From positions 1-38,432 of the forward strand of contig CAZLEI010000011.1 of NCBI GenBank assembly GCA_964558505.1: DNA of 38,432 nucleotides, written 5' to 3'. Each line of letters opens with the position of its first letter. Positions within the stretch are counted from its first letter, which is position 1. Source of the stretch: CAYMPW01 sp964558505. Lineage in GTDB: Archaea; Thermoplasmatota; Thermoplasmata; Methanomassiliicoccales; Methanomethylophilaceae. Positions 31,886-38,432 of this stretch are shown one piece after another. The position numbers were made by a program, and so were the translations under genes. Below the pieces are notes generated by a model that saw only the letters and a list, made by a program, of their open reading frames with translations, made no database searches and was not told the DNA's origin.

Positions 31886-34444
31886 ATGGCGGTAACGGGA
31901 CTCACCTCGGAAGAGGTTGCCGAAAGGACATCTGCAGGGCTGATCAACTCCACCGAGGAGCAGGTCAGCCGCAGCTACAGGGACATAATCGTGAAGAACG
32001 TGTTCACGTCCTTCAACATCATCCTGTTCGCCCTCGGAGCCATCCTGCTGGCGCTCAACGAGCCCCTCAACGCCCTTTCCGCCACCGGTGTCATCCTGGT
32101 GAACATCCTCGTCGCCACCGTGCAGGAGGTCAAGGCCAAGCGCAGGCTGGACAAGATAGCCCTGCTGCTCAGGCCGAAGGTCACCGTCCTGAGGGACGGA
32201 TCGGAGACCGAGATCGACCAATCCAAAGTGGTTAAGGACGACATCATACACCTGGTGTCCGGCGACCAGGCCCTGGTCGACGGGGAGCTGCTCGAGGTCA
32301 GGTCGCTGGAGATCGACGAATCCCTCCTCACGGGAGAGTCGAGCACCGTCAGGAAGAAGGCCGGGGACGAGATCTACTCAGGATCGTTCTGCGTCACCGG
32401 CGACGGTTATTACAAGGTCACCGCTTTCGGCCCGGACTCGTACGCGTACAAGTTGCTGTCCAGCGCCAAGAAGTACACCACCAAGAACACCCCGCTGCAG
32501 ATGGAGACCACCGCCATCACCGAGGCGCTCCTCTTGCTGGCCTTCGTGTTCCTCGCCATCGTCACCGCGCTGAATCTCCTGAAGGGGCTTCCGATCGACA
32601 CCGAGATCAGGCTCATAATCAACTCTGCGGTGATCGTCCTAGACATCGTCCCGATCGCCCTGTTCTTACTGATAGTCATAACGTACATGATCGCCGCCAT
32701 CCGCATGTCCGACGCCGGGGTCCTGCTCCAGAGGTCCAACGCCGTCGAGTCGCTGAGCCATGTCGACACCATCTGCATGGACAAGACCGGCACGATCACC
32801 AGCAACAAGCTCGTCTTCGAGGATGTTGTGCATTATATCGACGGCGAGCGCGCCGACCGCCTCATCGCAGGGTTCTGCGCCGCCACCGGCAGCAAGAACC
32901 GCACCGTCAAGGCCATGGCGGACCACTTCGGCCCCTCGGACATGGGCATGAAGGAGGAGATACAGTTCTCCTCCGAGAGGAAGTACAGCGCCGTGCTCCT
33001 GAATGACGGCACCGCCCTGTTCATGGGCGCATGGTCGTCCCTGTCCGAGCACTGCAGAGACACCAAGGACGCCGAGAAGGTTCTGGAGGAGGCATCCCGC
33101 GCCGGCCTCAGGGGCGTCGTCATGTTCGAAGGCCGTGCGGACATGCTGTACGACGGCAAGGACTACATCATACCCGAGCTCTCGCTCGTGGCCGTCGTGA
33201 AGATAAGGGACGAGGTGCGCCCCGACTGCAGGGAGACCATCGGGGTCTTCCTCGACAGCGGGATGGACCTGAAGGTCATATCCGGGGACGACCCCGAGAC
33301 CGTGGACGCCCTGTTCACCCTCGCCGACATACCAGGCGACAGGAAGATAATATCCGGCCCGCAGCTGGACGCCCTCTCCGGGGAGGAGAGGGACCGCACC
33401 ATCCTGGAGACCAACATATTCGGCAGGATGAGGCCCGACCACAAGGAGGAGATCATCTCCACCCTGAAGCATCACGGAAGGTACGTCGCCATGGTGGGCG
33501 ACGGCGTCAACGACGTCAAATCGATCAAGGAGGCGCAGGTCGGGATCGCCATGCAGTCGGGCAGCGGCGCCACCCGCGGAGTGGCCGACATGGTGCTCGT
33601 GGACGACAGGTTCTCCGCGCTGCCCAAGGCCCTCATCGAGGGGAGGAAGACCGTGTCGGGCATGAGGGACATACTCAAACTGTACCTGACCAGGAACTTC
33701 GTCCTCTCCGTCCTCGTGCTGGTTCTGCTCATCGGCGGCATGGCCATCGGGCTCAACATCACGCCCCTCCTGCCCACGCAGAACGCATACTACGCAGTGA
33801 TCACCGTGTCCATATCGGCGTTCCTGATGGCCATATGGGCCATGCCATCCAAGAACGAGGGCTCGGTGCTCCCGGGCGTGCTCAGGTACGCCCTGCCCAC
33901 CGCCTGCCTGATATCCGCCTTCGCGCTCTGCGTGTACGTCCTGTTCTGGACCGGCACCATGGAGGGCTGGATAGACATCAGCTACAGCACGCAGCAGCTC
34001 ATGGACTTCGGCTGGCCGCAGCTGAAGGACCCGACCGACCCGATGCTGTACGACCCCGCCCGGATAGCGGAGATAAACGCCCGCAACGGCATGATCGCCT
34101 TCCTTGTGATGGCGGGCATAACGCAGCTGCTGATGATAACCCCCAAGTGGAAGTTCTTCTCGGTGGACGGCAGGCTGCACGACGACATCAAGCCGACGAT
34201 CCTGGTCCTGCTGCTGTACGGGCTGATGGCCCTCGTGTACTGCGTCCCGTGGGTGTGCGACAACATACTGTTCCTGACGATATTCCCCTGGCAGTACTTC
34301 GCCGGGCTCGCCCTGCTGACCGCGGTATGGTTCCTGGTCACGCGCACGATCCTCAGGAACGCCAGGTTCGCGAGGATCAACGGCGCCGTCGAGGGATGGT
34401 TCGACAGGAAGCTGAACAAGGCTTACGGGCGCAAAGGGACGTAA
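31886..34444 (+). CDS. Cation-translocating P-type ATPase
   Basis: This is an 852-residue membrane pump. The actuator loop is LLTGESSTV, the phosphorylation site MDKTGTIT (D299), and the hinge region MVGDGVNDVKSIKEAQVGIAM; about ten membrane segments are visible. The fourth membrane helix reads DIVPIALFLL where Ca/Mg pumps carry PEGLP, so the usual acidic ion ligand is missing and the cation (Mg, Ca, Na, K or other) cannot be assigned; it resembles type II/III-like pumps often annotated only as HAD-IC P-type ATPases. No metal-binding N-terminal domain (CxxC) is present. The long upstream frame is antisense-like; the ATG at 31886 is used. The last 22 bp overlap the convergent exonuclease gene. 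Confidence 0.88.
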   Translation: MAVTGLTSEEVAERTSAGLINSTEEQVSRSYRDIIVKNVFTSFNIILFALGAILLALNEPLNALSATGVILVNILVATVQEVKAKRRLDKIALLLRPKVTVLRDGSETEIDQSKVVKDDIIHLVSGDQALVDGELLEVRSLEIDESLLTGESSTVRKKAGDEIYSGSFCVTGDGYYKVTAFGPDSYAYKLLSSAKKYTTKNTPLQMETTAITEALLLLAFVFLAIVTALNLLKGLPIDTEIRLIINSAVIVLDIVPIALFLLIVITYMIAAIRMSDAGVLLQRSNAVESLSHVDTICMDKTGTITSNKLVFEDVVHYIDGERADRLIAGFCAATGSKNRTVKAMADHFGPSDMGMKEEIQFSSERKYSAVLLNDGTALFMGAWSSLSEHCRDTKDAEKVLEEASRAGLRGVVMFEGRADMLYDGKDYIIPELSLVAVVKIRDEVRPDCRETIGVFLDSGMDLKVISGDDPETVDALFTLADIPGDRKIISGPQLDALSGEERDRTILETNIFGRMRPDHKEEIISTLKHHGRYVAMVGDGVNDVKSIKEAQVGIAMQSGSGATRGVADMVLVDDRFSALPKALIEGRKTVSGMRDILKLYLTRNFVLSVLVLVLLIGGMAIGLNITPLLPTQNAYYAVITVSISAFLMAIWAMPSKNEGSVLPGVLRYALPTACLISAFALCVYVLFWTGTMEGWIDISYSTQQLMDFGWPQLKDPTDPMLYDPARIAEINARNGMIAFLVMAGITQLLMITPKWKFFSVDGRLHDDIKPTILVLLLYGLMALVYCVPWVCDNILFLTIFPWQYFAGLALLTAVWFLVTRTILRNARFARINGAVEGWFDRKLNKAYGRKGT

Positions 34445-35016
34445 TCCCCGTCGCGGTAGAGCTGGATCATGACGTAAGCGGCCATGACCGCATCGGACAT
34501 GGCGCGGTGGGTCTGCGTGCCGGCGATGCCGGCGGGATCTCCGTCCACGATCTTCCCGTATGCAAAATCGAGTTTCGGGTACCTGTAGCGCCTGCCCTCG
34601 TACATGCTCGGCTGCTTGCACACGGGTGTGGCCGCCTTCATGATGTCCGTGGCCTCGGTGAACACGCCGCGCATGGACCACGGCTGGAGGTAGAGGAACT
34701 TGTCGAAGTCGTACTCGGTGTTGAACGACGTCACGGTCTTCCCCGAAAGGATCCGGCGCACATCCTCGATGACGCTGTCCGCGCGGGGCGCGGACGCGAC
34801 CATCTCGAGGGTCATGTCGGTGTTCTCGAATATCCATGCATTCCGGCGGTACCCGTTCCATCTGGAAACATCGTAGCCCACGATGGATTGGTAGACCTGC
34901 TCCACCTTCCCGGACACGATGTCCGTCTTGCAGATGCCTATGTCGACGACAACGTCATCGGGAGCTCCCTTGAGCCCGGTCGTCTCGGTGTCCAGGACGT
35001 ATATGTCACCGACCAT
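34423..35016 (-). CDS. DnaQ-like 3'-5' exonuclease (DEDDh)
   Basis: This is a 197-residue single-domain protein. Motif I is VLDTETTG (residues 7-14, Asp-x-Glu), motif II SFNTEYDF with its Asp, motif III HRAMSDA with His and Asp five residues apart, so the DEDDh set is complete. It should remove nucleotides from 3' ends of DNA or RNA; free-standing members act in repair or RNA trimming. It is homologous over its whole length to the dead copy at 25.6-26.1 kb, and the two bracket the AddB/AddA/P-type ATPase block. It is 4 bp downstream of the secreted-protein gene and may share its transcript. Confidence 0.85.
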   Translation of the reverse strand: MVGDIYVLDTETTGLKGAPDDVVVDIGICKTDIVSGKVEQVYQSIVGYDVSRWNGYRRNAWIFENTDMTLEMVASAPRADSVIEDVRRILSGKTVTSFNTEYDFDKFLYLQPWSMRGVFTEATDIMKAATPVCKQPSMYEGRRYRYPKLDFAYGKIVDGDPAGIAGTQTHRAMSDAVMAAYVMIQLYRDGDYVPLRP

Positions 35017-35020
35017 GAAA

Positions 35021-35584
35021 TCATCTAAGCTTGAAATTCGAGATCCCTCCGGATGCGTATGCAGTGTAGATTCCGTATATCAAAACGGCGGAAGAAACCA
35101 TCACGGAAAACGCAAGGAGGATGCCCACGTACGTATCGGACGGCCGATCCTGCACGTATGTCTCACCGTCGGGGGAGACGGTGTCCGACGGCACGACGGG
35201 GTCGTCGGGGACCGGATCGGGCTCGGTTCCGGCCTGCGGCAGGGAAACGAAATTGTTGAGGATGATGCGGATGTCGCTGTTGACGCGCACGATGTACCCG
35301 TCTCCTGACTCGCCGATCGGGATGACATGGTCGTCCGGACCGTACAGGAATATCCCCATCTGACCAACATCGTATTCATCCGACGATATCGTGAACGTCA
35401 TGTCGAAACCGTCGGGAACCCGGCCTAGGTCGGGAGCATTCGTGCTTATGTAGATCCCTTTGTATTCGTATTCAGCATCCCAGGTGATGCTGTGGTATTC
35501 CGTGGCGGCATCGGAAGGGGATGCGGAAACGATCGCCGCTGTCAGCAGGATCGCCAGGAGCACAAGGGGCCCCGGATGTCTCAT
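35021..35584 (-). CDS. Secreted protein with signal peptide and C-terminal membrane anchor
   Basis: This is a 187-residue protein. Residues 5-22 (GPLVLLAILLTAAIVSAS) are a signal peptide with an A-S-A-type cleavage site before SDAATEYH. The mature part is acidic and beta-rich (about 25-115), followed by a Pro/Asp/Val linker and one membrane helix (around 152-175: VGILLAFSVMVSSAVLIYGI). It is likely displayed on the outer face of the membrane. No known domain was recognised. The ATG is 24 bp from a strong TATA box (CTTTATAAACG), so it is leaderless. Confidence 0.7.
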   Translation of the reverse strand: MRHPGPLVLLAILLTAAIVSASPSDAATEYHSITWDAEYEYKGIYISTNAPDLGRVPDGFDMTFTISSDEYDVGQMGIFLYGPDDHVIPIGESGDGYIVRVNSDIRIILNNFVSLPQAGTEPDPVPDDPVVPSDTVSPDGETYVQDRPSDTYVGILLAFSVMVSSAVLIYGIYTAYASGGISNFKLR

Positions 35585-35602
35585 ATATAAACATCTTATA
35601 TA

Positions 35603-35613
35603 CGTTTATAAAG
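35603..35613 (-). promoter_or_regulatory. TATA-like box of the secreted-protein gene
   Basis: CTTTATAAACG on the minus strand, 24 bp before the ATG at 35584, lies just outside the left end of the ISL3-like element. Confidence 0.5.
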
Positions 35614-35626
35614 AGTTTACGGCCAC

Positions 35627-35644
35627 ATAACGAATTGTATGGAA
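35627..35644 (+). repeat. Left terminal inverted repeat of the ISL3-like element
   Basis: ATAACGAATTGTATGGAA, the exact reverse complement of 36327-36344. Confidence 0.7.
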
Positions 35645-35647
35645 ACA

Positions 35648-35667
35648 GGTTCGGGATACGCCGAACC
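35648..35667 (-). terminator. Hairpin inside the left end of the ISL3-like element
   Basis: GGTTCGG, loop GATACG, CCGAACC: a perfect 7-bp stem between the transposase stop (35679) and the left inverted repeat. It may terminate the transposase message. Confidence 0.4.
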
Positions 35668-35678
35668 ATGAAGACACC

Positions 35679-36297
35679 TCACATACCTCTTCCGTACATG
35701 TCGGTCTTCTCCTGAGCGCTGACGAGATAGCACATCGAGATCAGATTCTCGGTCCTCCGGAATCCCCTTGCTCTGCTCTTGATCGCGCCGATGAGGCTGT
35801 TCGTCCCCTCCGATTGGGCATCAGTGAGCCCGGGTGCGGACCATCGGAGTATATGCGCGATGTGCTCCTCGACAGTATCCGCCAGATTCACGAAATGATA
35901 CAGCTTCGAGGATCCGGCATTGCTCATCCACTCCTGCCTTTGTGACCTTCGACAGGTCCAGGCTGTCCGCGAGTTCCTTCGCGTGACGGGACACGAGCCT
36001 CCGGATCCTCGGAGGGGTCTCATGCATCAAGGCGGCGACCGTGGATACCGGCATCTGCCTGACGAGCGACAGGATCATCGCTTCCATCATCAGCGTGAAA
36101 CCGGACCATTCCCTGGCCCAGGGGATGTCTATCTGCTTCACACCGCATACCGGACACTTCACCGAGGAGCCCATCGGCACCTCCGCGCGTATGTGTATCT
36201 CCGCGTCCGGTCCGTAGCCGGAATGCTCGACCCCCGTCACCTTCCACGGTTCCTTCGTGCCGATGACCCAATCCATGAAACTGCCTAGTTCTTCCAT
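35679..36297 (-). pseudogene. ISL3-family transposase remnant, catalytic core deleted
   Basis: From an ATG at 36297 the first frame encodes an N-terminal zinc-ribbon remnant (KCPVCG), a helix-turn-helix-like region and DLSKVTKAGVDE, the ISL3 lead-in to the catalytic core. Homology stops near 35920 and resumes in another frame with the family C-terminus: LYHFVNLADTVEEH, then DAQSEGTNSLIGAIKSRARGF, holding the final catalytic Glu. The middle, with both catalytic Asp residues, is gone. An internal deletion with frameshift has therefore inactivated the enzyme; it might still be mobilised in trans by an intact relative. Confidence 0.75.
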
Positions 36298-36326
36298 GAA
36301 CAGGTATGCACGGCTGTCTTGATGAA

Positions 36327-36344
36327 TTCCATACAATTCGTTAT
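36327..36344 (-). repeat. Right terminal inverted repeat of the ISL3-like element
   Basis: TTCCATACAATTCGTTAT on the plus strand, the exact reverse complement of 35627-35644. Confidence 0.7.
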
Positions 36345-36559
36345 AGGACCTAATCCGACGGCTGGAAAACAGCCGTTCCCGATGGCGTGAAGTGAGATAC
36401 GGAGGCTTCTGTGTATTGTCACCGTCCATAGATACGAGGGCACCCGTTATCATCCAGCGTGTTGTTCGGAGTAATTTTGATTCGTCAGACATACAAATGC
36501 TTTAACTTACTACTCAAAGTCCACAAACTCATGCCTACGAGTAGCCAGAATGGAATTCT

Positions 36560-36627
36560 GGATGTTTACGGATGTTTACGGATGTTTACGGATGTTTACG
36601 GATGTTTACGGATGTTTACGGATGTTT
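36560..36627. repeat. 10-bp tandem repeat GGATGTTTAC, 6.8 copies
   Basis: Six perfect units followed by GGATGTTT. It starts directly after GAATTCT and ends 13 bp before the stop codon of the AlbA-like remnant. The unit length is close to one DNA helical turn, so all copies face the same side of the helix. Apart from this, 36345-36640 holds nothing I recognise. Confidence 0.95.
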
Positions 36628-36640
36628 TAAGATCGGTAGA

Positions 36641-37240
36641 TTATTCCTTGTCATGCTCGACAAGCCTGTATACTGGTGACTTGTTGCTGCCGATATTCTC
36701 GATGACGCCGGATTTAACAAGATATCCGAGAACATATTTCATCGCCCACCCTTTGGCCTCACCTTCGCCGATATGTCCTTCCTGTATCATCTCGAGTTCG
36801 ATGTCGCGCCTGGGCGTTTCCTTGCCTGTACTGAGATAATCAACTATGGACATCTTGAGTGACTCGTACTTTGTGCCGTCGGACCTCTTAGAAATCGGTT
36901 TGTCTCTCTGCAAAGAATATTGTGGAGCGCGCCCCGAAAGGAATCCCAGGTCTCTCAGGACCTTCGCCTCGTCATCGGTGATCTCCTTGCCCTTCTGCAC
37001 CTCATCGAGAATAAAGATCGTTTCTAACGGTAAATCTGGATTGTTGTGCAGGATGTACCTGTACGTTTCGTTGATCGGATGCCCTGTTATCTCCATAAGA
37101 ACGTGGTCGTCATCGATCTCGTATTCGGGTAGAGGGAAGTAACGGTCGACCTGTGTCATGAACATCCTCTTCATCCCCGATCCGATGTAATCGACGAATC
37201 CGAACCTGAACATCACTTCAACGAGCAGGGGATTCCGGTA
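36641..37240 (-). pseudogene. C-terminal fragment of an AlbA/divergent-AAA (RecG-like) protein
   Basis: From YRNPLLVEVM the translation (about 199 residues) matches the C-terminal half of the widespread AlbA_2/AAA_4 ATP-binding transcriptional-regulator family: FGFVDYIGSGMKRMF, VDRYFPLPEYEIDDD, GHPINETY, FILDEVQKGKEI, then a winged-helix-like tail ending NIGSNKSPVYRLVE. The N-terminal AlbA domain and ATP-binding part are absent; instead the frame continues upstream directly into an IS1634-like transposase. This is a gene broken by insertion and deletion. It might be expressed as a chimera, but an active ancestral function is unlikely. Confidence 0.75.
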
Positions 37241-38260
37241 CTCAGAATGGCTCTTCGAGAACAGGACGTTCTTCACGGTCAGCGATACCTTGCGTCCGTC
37301 CGCCCTGACACCGAAGTATCTCATTGCTTTGCCGGCCATCTTCCTGAACGCCTTCACCTCGGTCAGCAGGCGCTTGATGTCCTTCGAGGACGTCACCGCG
37401 GGAGCTACGAAGCTCAGACCCATGTCGAGCATGAACCTCACATTGGAGCCGGAGACGAATCCGCGGTCCATGGCGAAGATGCAATCATCCTCCCTTCCGT
37501 AGCGTCTCACATCATCCAGCAATGCGCGGACGGTATCCAGGTCGGACAATGTCGCGGGATAATGGTGCATGGCCAACGGGATGCCCCTCATATCAGTCGC
37601 CAATCCCGTCTTGATCTGCTTCAGAAGTTCGTTGTCCTTGTTCTTGGAAAGCCACTCGGCCAGGCCCCGGACGTCCGAGTACGTTCCGTTCGTGGTCGTA
37701 TCGAAGGATACGACGCCGGTGCATCTGTTCACGCGCTGCGAATAGAATCTGTCCATGTTCGCCGAAGCTCCGCCGATAGCGTCGGTGAAGTCGGAGATGG
37801 AACCGGAATCCATGGACAATTCCAGACCTTAGTATTGGCGCAGGCTCGTACGGGAGAACTGCGGACCGATGTCAAGGAACACATTGGATTGGGCGATGGC
37901 CATGGCCTCGGCCATGGCGAGGATGGTCGTTCCGGAGATGCCAAAGCATCTGTAGAGGTCGTCTCCTAGGCAGATCCTGCGTTGAACGCGGTCCAGGAAA
38001 TGCACCGCGCCGTATTCCCTGTTGCACAATCCGCCGAGGAGCTCTATGTGCTTCTCGGAAGCGGCCTTCTCGCGTTCCGCCTTGGTCTTGCCCTTCTTCT
38101 TGGGAACGAGTTCGCCGTCGTCGCCGAGACGTCCGAGATACTCGGAGACACTGACCTTCCTTCCGTTCTTCATGGTCGAAGTGCTCGTATACACGTATTT
38201 CACGCCGTTTCTCTCGACGACCTGCCATTTCAGGTCATCCCCTTCCCTTTTCCTGGCCAT
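37241..38260 (-). pseudogene. IS1634/IS4-like transposase, broken by in-frame TAA and truncated at its C-terminus
   Basis: The N-terminal part (from the ATG at 38260, MARKREGDDLKWQVV) ends at a TAA at 37829-37831 after SLRQY. The same frame continues with GLELSMDSGSISDFTDAIG and the DDE core: VSFDTTTNGTYSDVRGLAEW (first Asp), IKTGLATDMRGIPLAMHHYP and IFAMDRGF (second Asp). After VLFSKSHSE the transposase stops and AlbA-like sequence takes over, so the region with the catalytic Glu is lost. Two lesions make the enzyme dead. Upstream is a 7-bp-plus inverted repeat around the start region. Confidence 0.8.
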
Positions 38261-38296
38261 GTTATTAGCTTATAAAAGTTAATGTTGGTAATAACA
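38260..38296. repeat. 8-bp inverted repeat at the transposase start
   Basis: TGTTATTA (38260-38267) and TAATAACA (38289-38296) are separated by 21 bp containing CTTTTATAAG. It may be an operator or part of the IS end. Confidence 0.4.
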
Positions 38297-38314
38297 TAGT
38301 CCAGCATATGAAAA

Positions 38315-38332
38315 AACCCTTGATTCAGGGTT
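38315..38332 (-). terminator. Hairpin with T-tract, end of a possible gene to the right
   Basis: AACCCT, loop TGATTC, AGGGTT. On the minus strand it is followed by TTTTTT, an intrinsic-terminator layout for a leftward gene outside the window. The remaining 38333-38432 has no gene I can support. Confidence 0.35.
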
Positions 38333-38432
38333 AAAAATTACCTCAGAAATCAAAATTTGGGCTTCTGTTGATACCCGAACATATTCATTTCCGGGATATA
38401 GCGGGCGGGAAGCGGACGAACAGGATGGATCC

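Larger units (their letters stand above)
35627..36344 (-). mobile_element. Internally deleted ISL3-like insertion sequence with 18-bp terminal inverted repeats
   Basis: ATAACGAATTGTATGGAA at 35627-35644 recurs as its exact reverse complement at 36327-36344; the match weakens outward but may extend to GG at each side. Between them lies the remnant of an ISL3-type transposase with its start just inside the right repeat. The 718-bp length is about half that expected. No convincing target duplication was found, so the exact ends are uncertain. Confidence 0.6.

Noticed and set aside
36560..36627. CRISPR array
   Set aside because: Units are 10 bp and directly contiguous, with no spacers and no cas genes.
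36459..36839. Plus-strand 126-codon gene with a 10-residue repeat
   Set aside because: The repeat is only the translation of the 10-bp DNA array and the rest is antisense to the AlbA-like fragment.
1..38432. tRNA, rRNA or known riboswitches
   Set aside because: No cloverleaf, rRNA-like or riboswitch-like stretch was recognised in the few intergenic gaps.

Overview
The window looks like a chromosomal segment of a GC-rich archaeon, most probably a Methanomassiliicoccales-type member of Thermoplasmatota. Archaeal ancestry is supported by a group II chaperonin (thermosome), an NreA repair protein with a C-terminal PCNA-binding motif, and many TATA-like boxes 24-30 bp upstream of start codons, which implies leaderless or near-leaderless transcripts. 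No gene or gene remnant I could place ends in TAG; all use TGA or TAA. This is what is expected in lineages that reserve UAG for pyrrolysine. No methanogenesis gene is present, so the order-level placement is an inference.

Layout. 1-2.4 kb: two surface-type proteins, one of them an adhesin-like gene split by an in-frame TAA. 2.7-6.7 kb: an accessory island with a free-standing group II intron-lineage reverse transcriptase carrying extra C-terminal domains, and a tandem pair of short serine recombinases on the opposite strand. 6.9-12.3 kb: thermosome, a larB-nreA-radical SAM cluster, and divergent larE (nickel-pincer cofactor synthesis). 12.4-17.2 kb: a tight hisD-ppk1-ppx operon (histidine synthesis and polyphosphate turnover). 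17.4-20.2 kb: trkA-trkH potassium uptake. 20.2-21.1 kb: a TPR-like protein. 21.2-23.1 kb: an overlapping ABC-type ATPase/DUF4435 pair with PARIS-like architecture, a candidate defence module. 23.0-24.6 kb: xseA-xseB (exonuclease VII). 24.7-25.6 kb: a hotdog thioesterase and a zinc-ribbon membrane protein.

25.1-35.0 kb is a nucleic-acid-processing cluster. An AddB-like nuclease with an iron-sulfur cysteine pattern and an AddA-like helicase-nuclease overlap by 8 bp and are followed by a P-type ATPase. The block is bracketed by two homologous DnaQ-like exonuclease genes: the one at 34.4 kb keeps the DEDD catalytic residues, while the one at 26 kb has lost all of them.

35.6-38.3 kb is an insertion-sequence graveyard: an ISL3-like element with 18-bp terminal inverted repeats and an internally deleted transposase, a 10-bp tandem repeat, and an IS1634-like transposase broken by an in-frame TAA and fused in frame to the C-terminal part of an AlbA/divergent-AAA-type protein.

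The best candidates for something new are the reverse transcriptase with its duplicated C-terminal domain beside paired recombinases, the PARIS-like pair in an archaeon, and the AddAB-like cluster with its catalytically dead exonuclease paralogue. No tRNA, rRNA or CRISPR array was seen.
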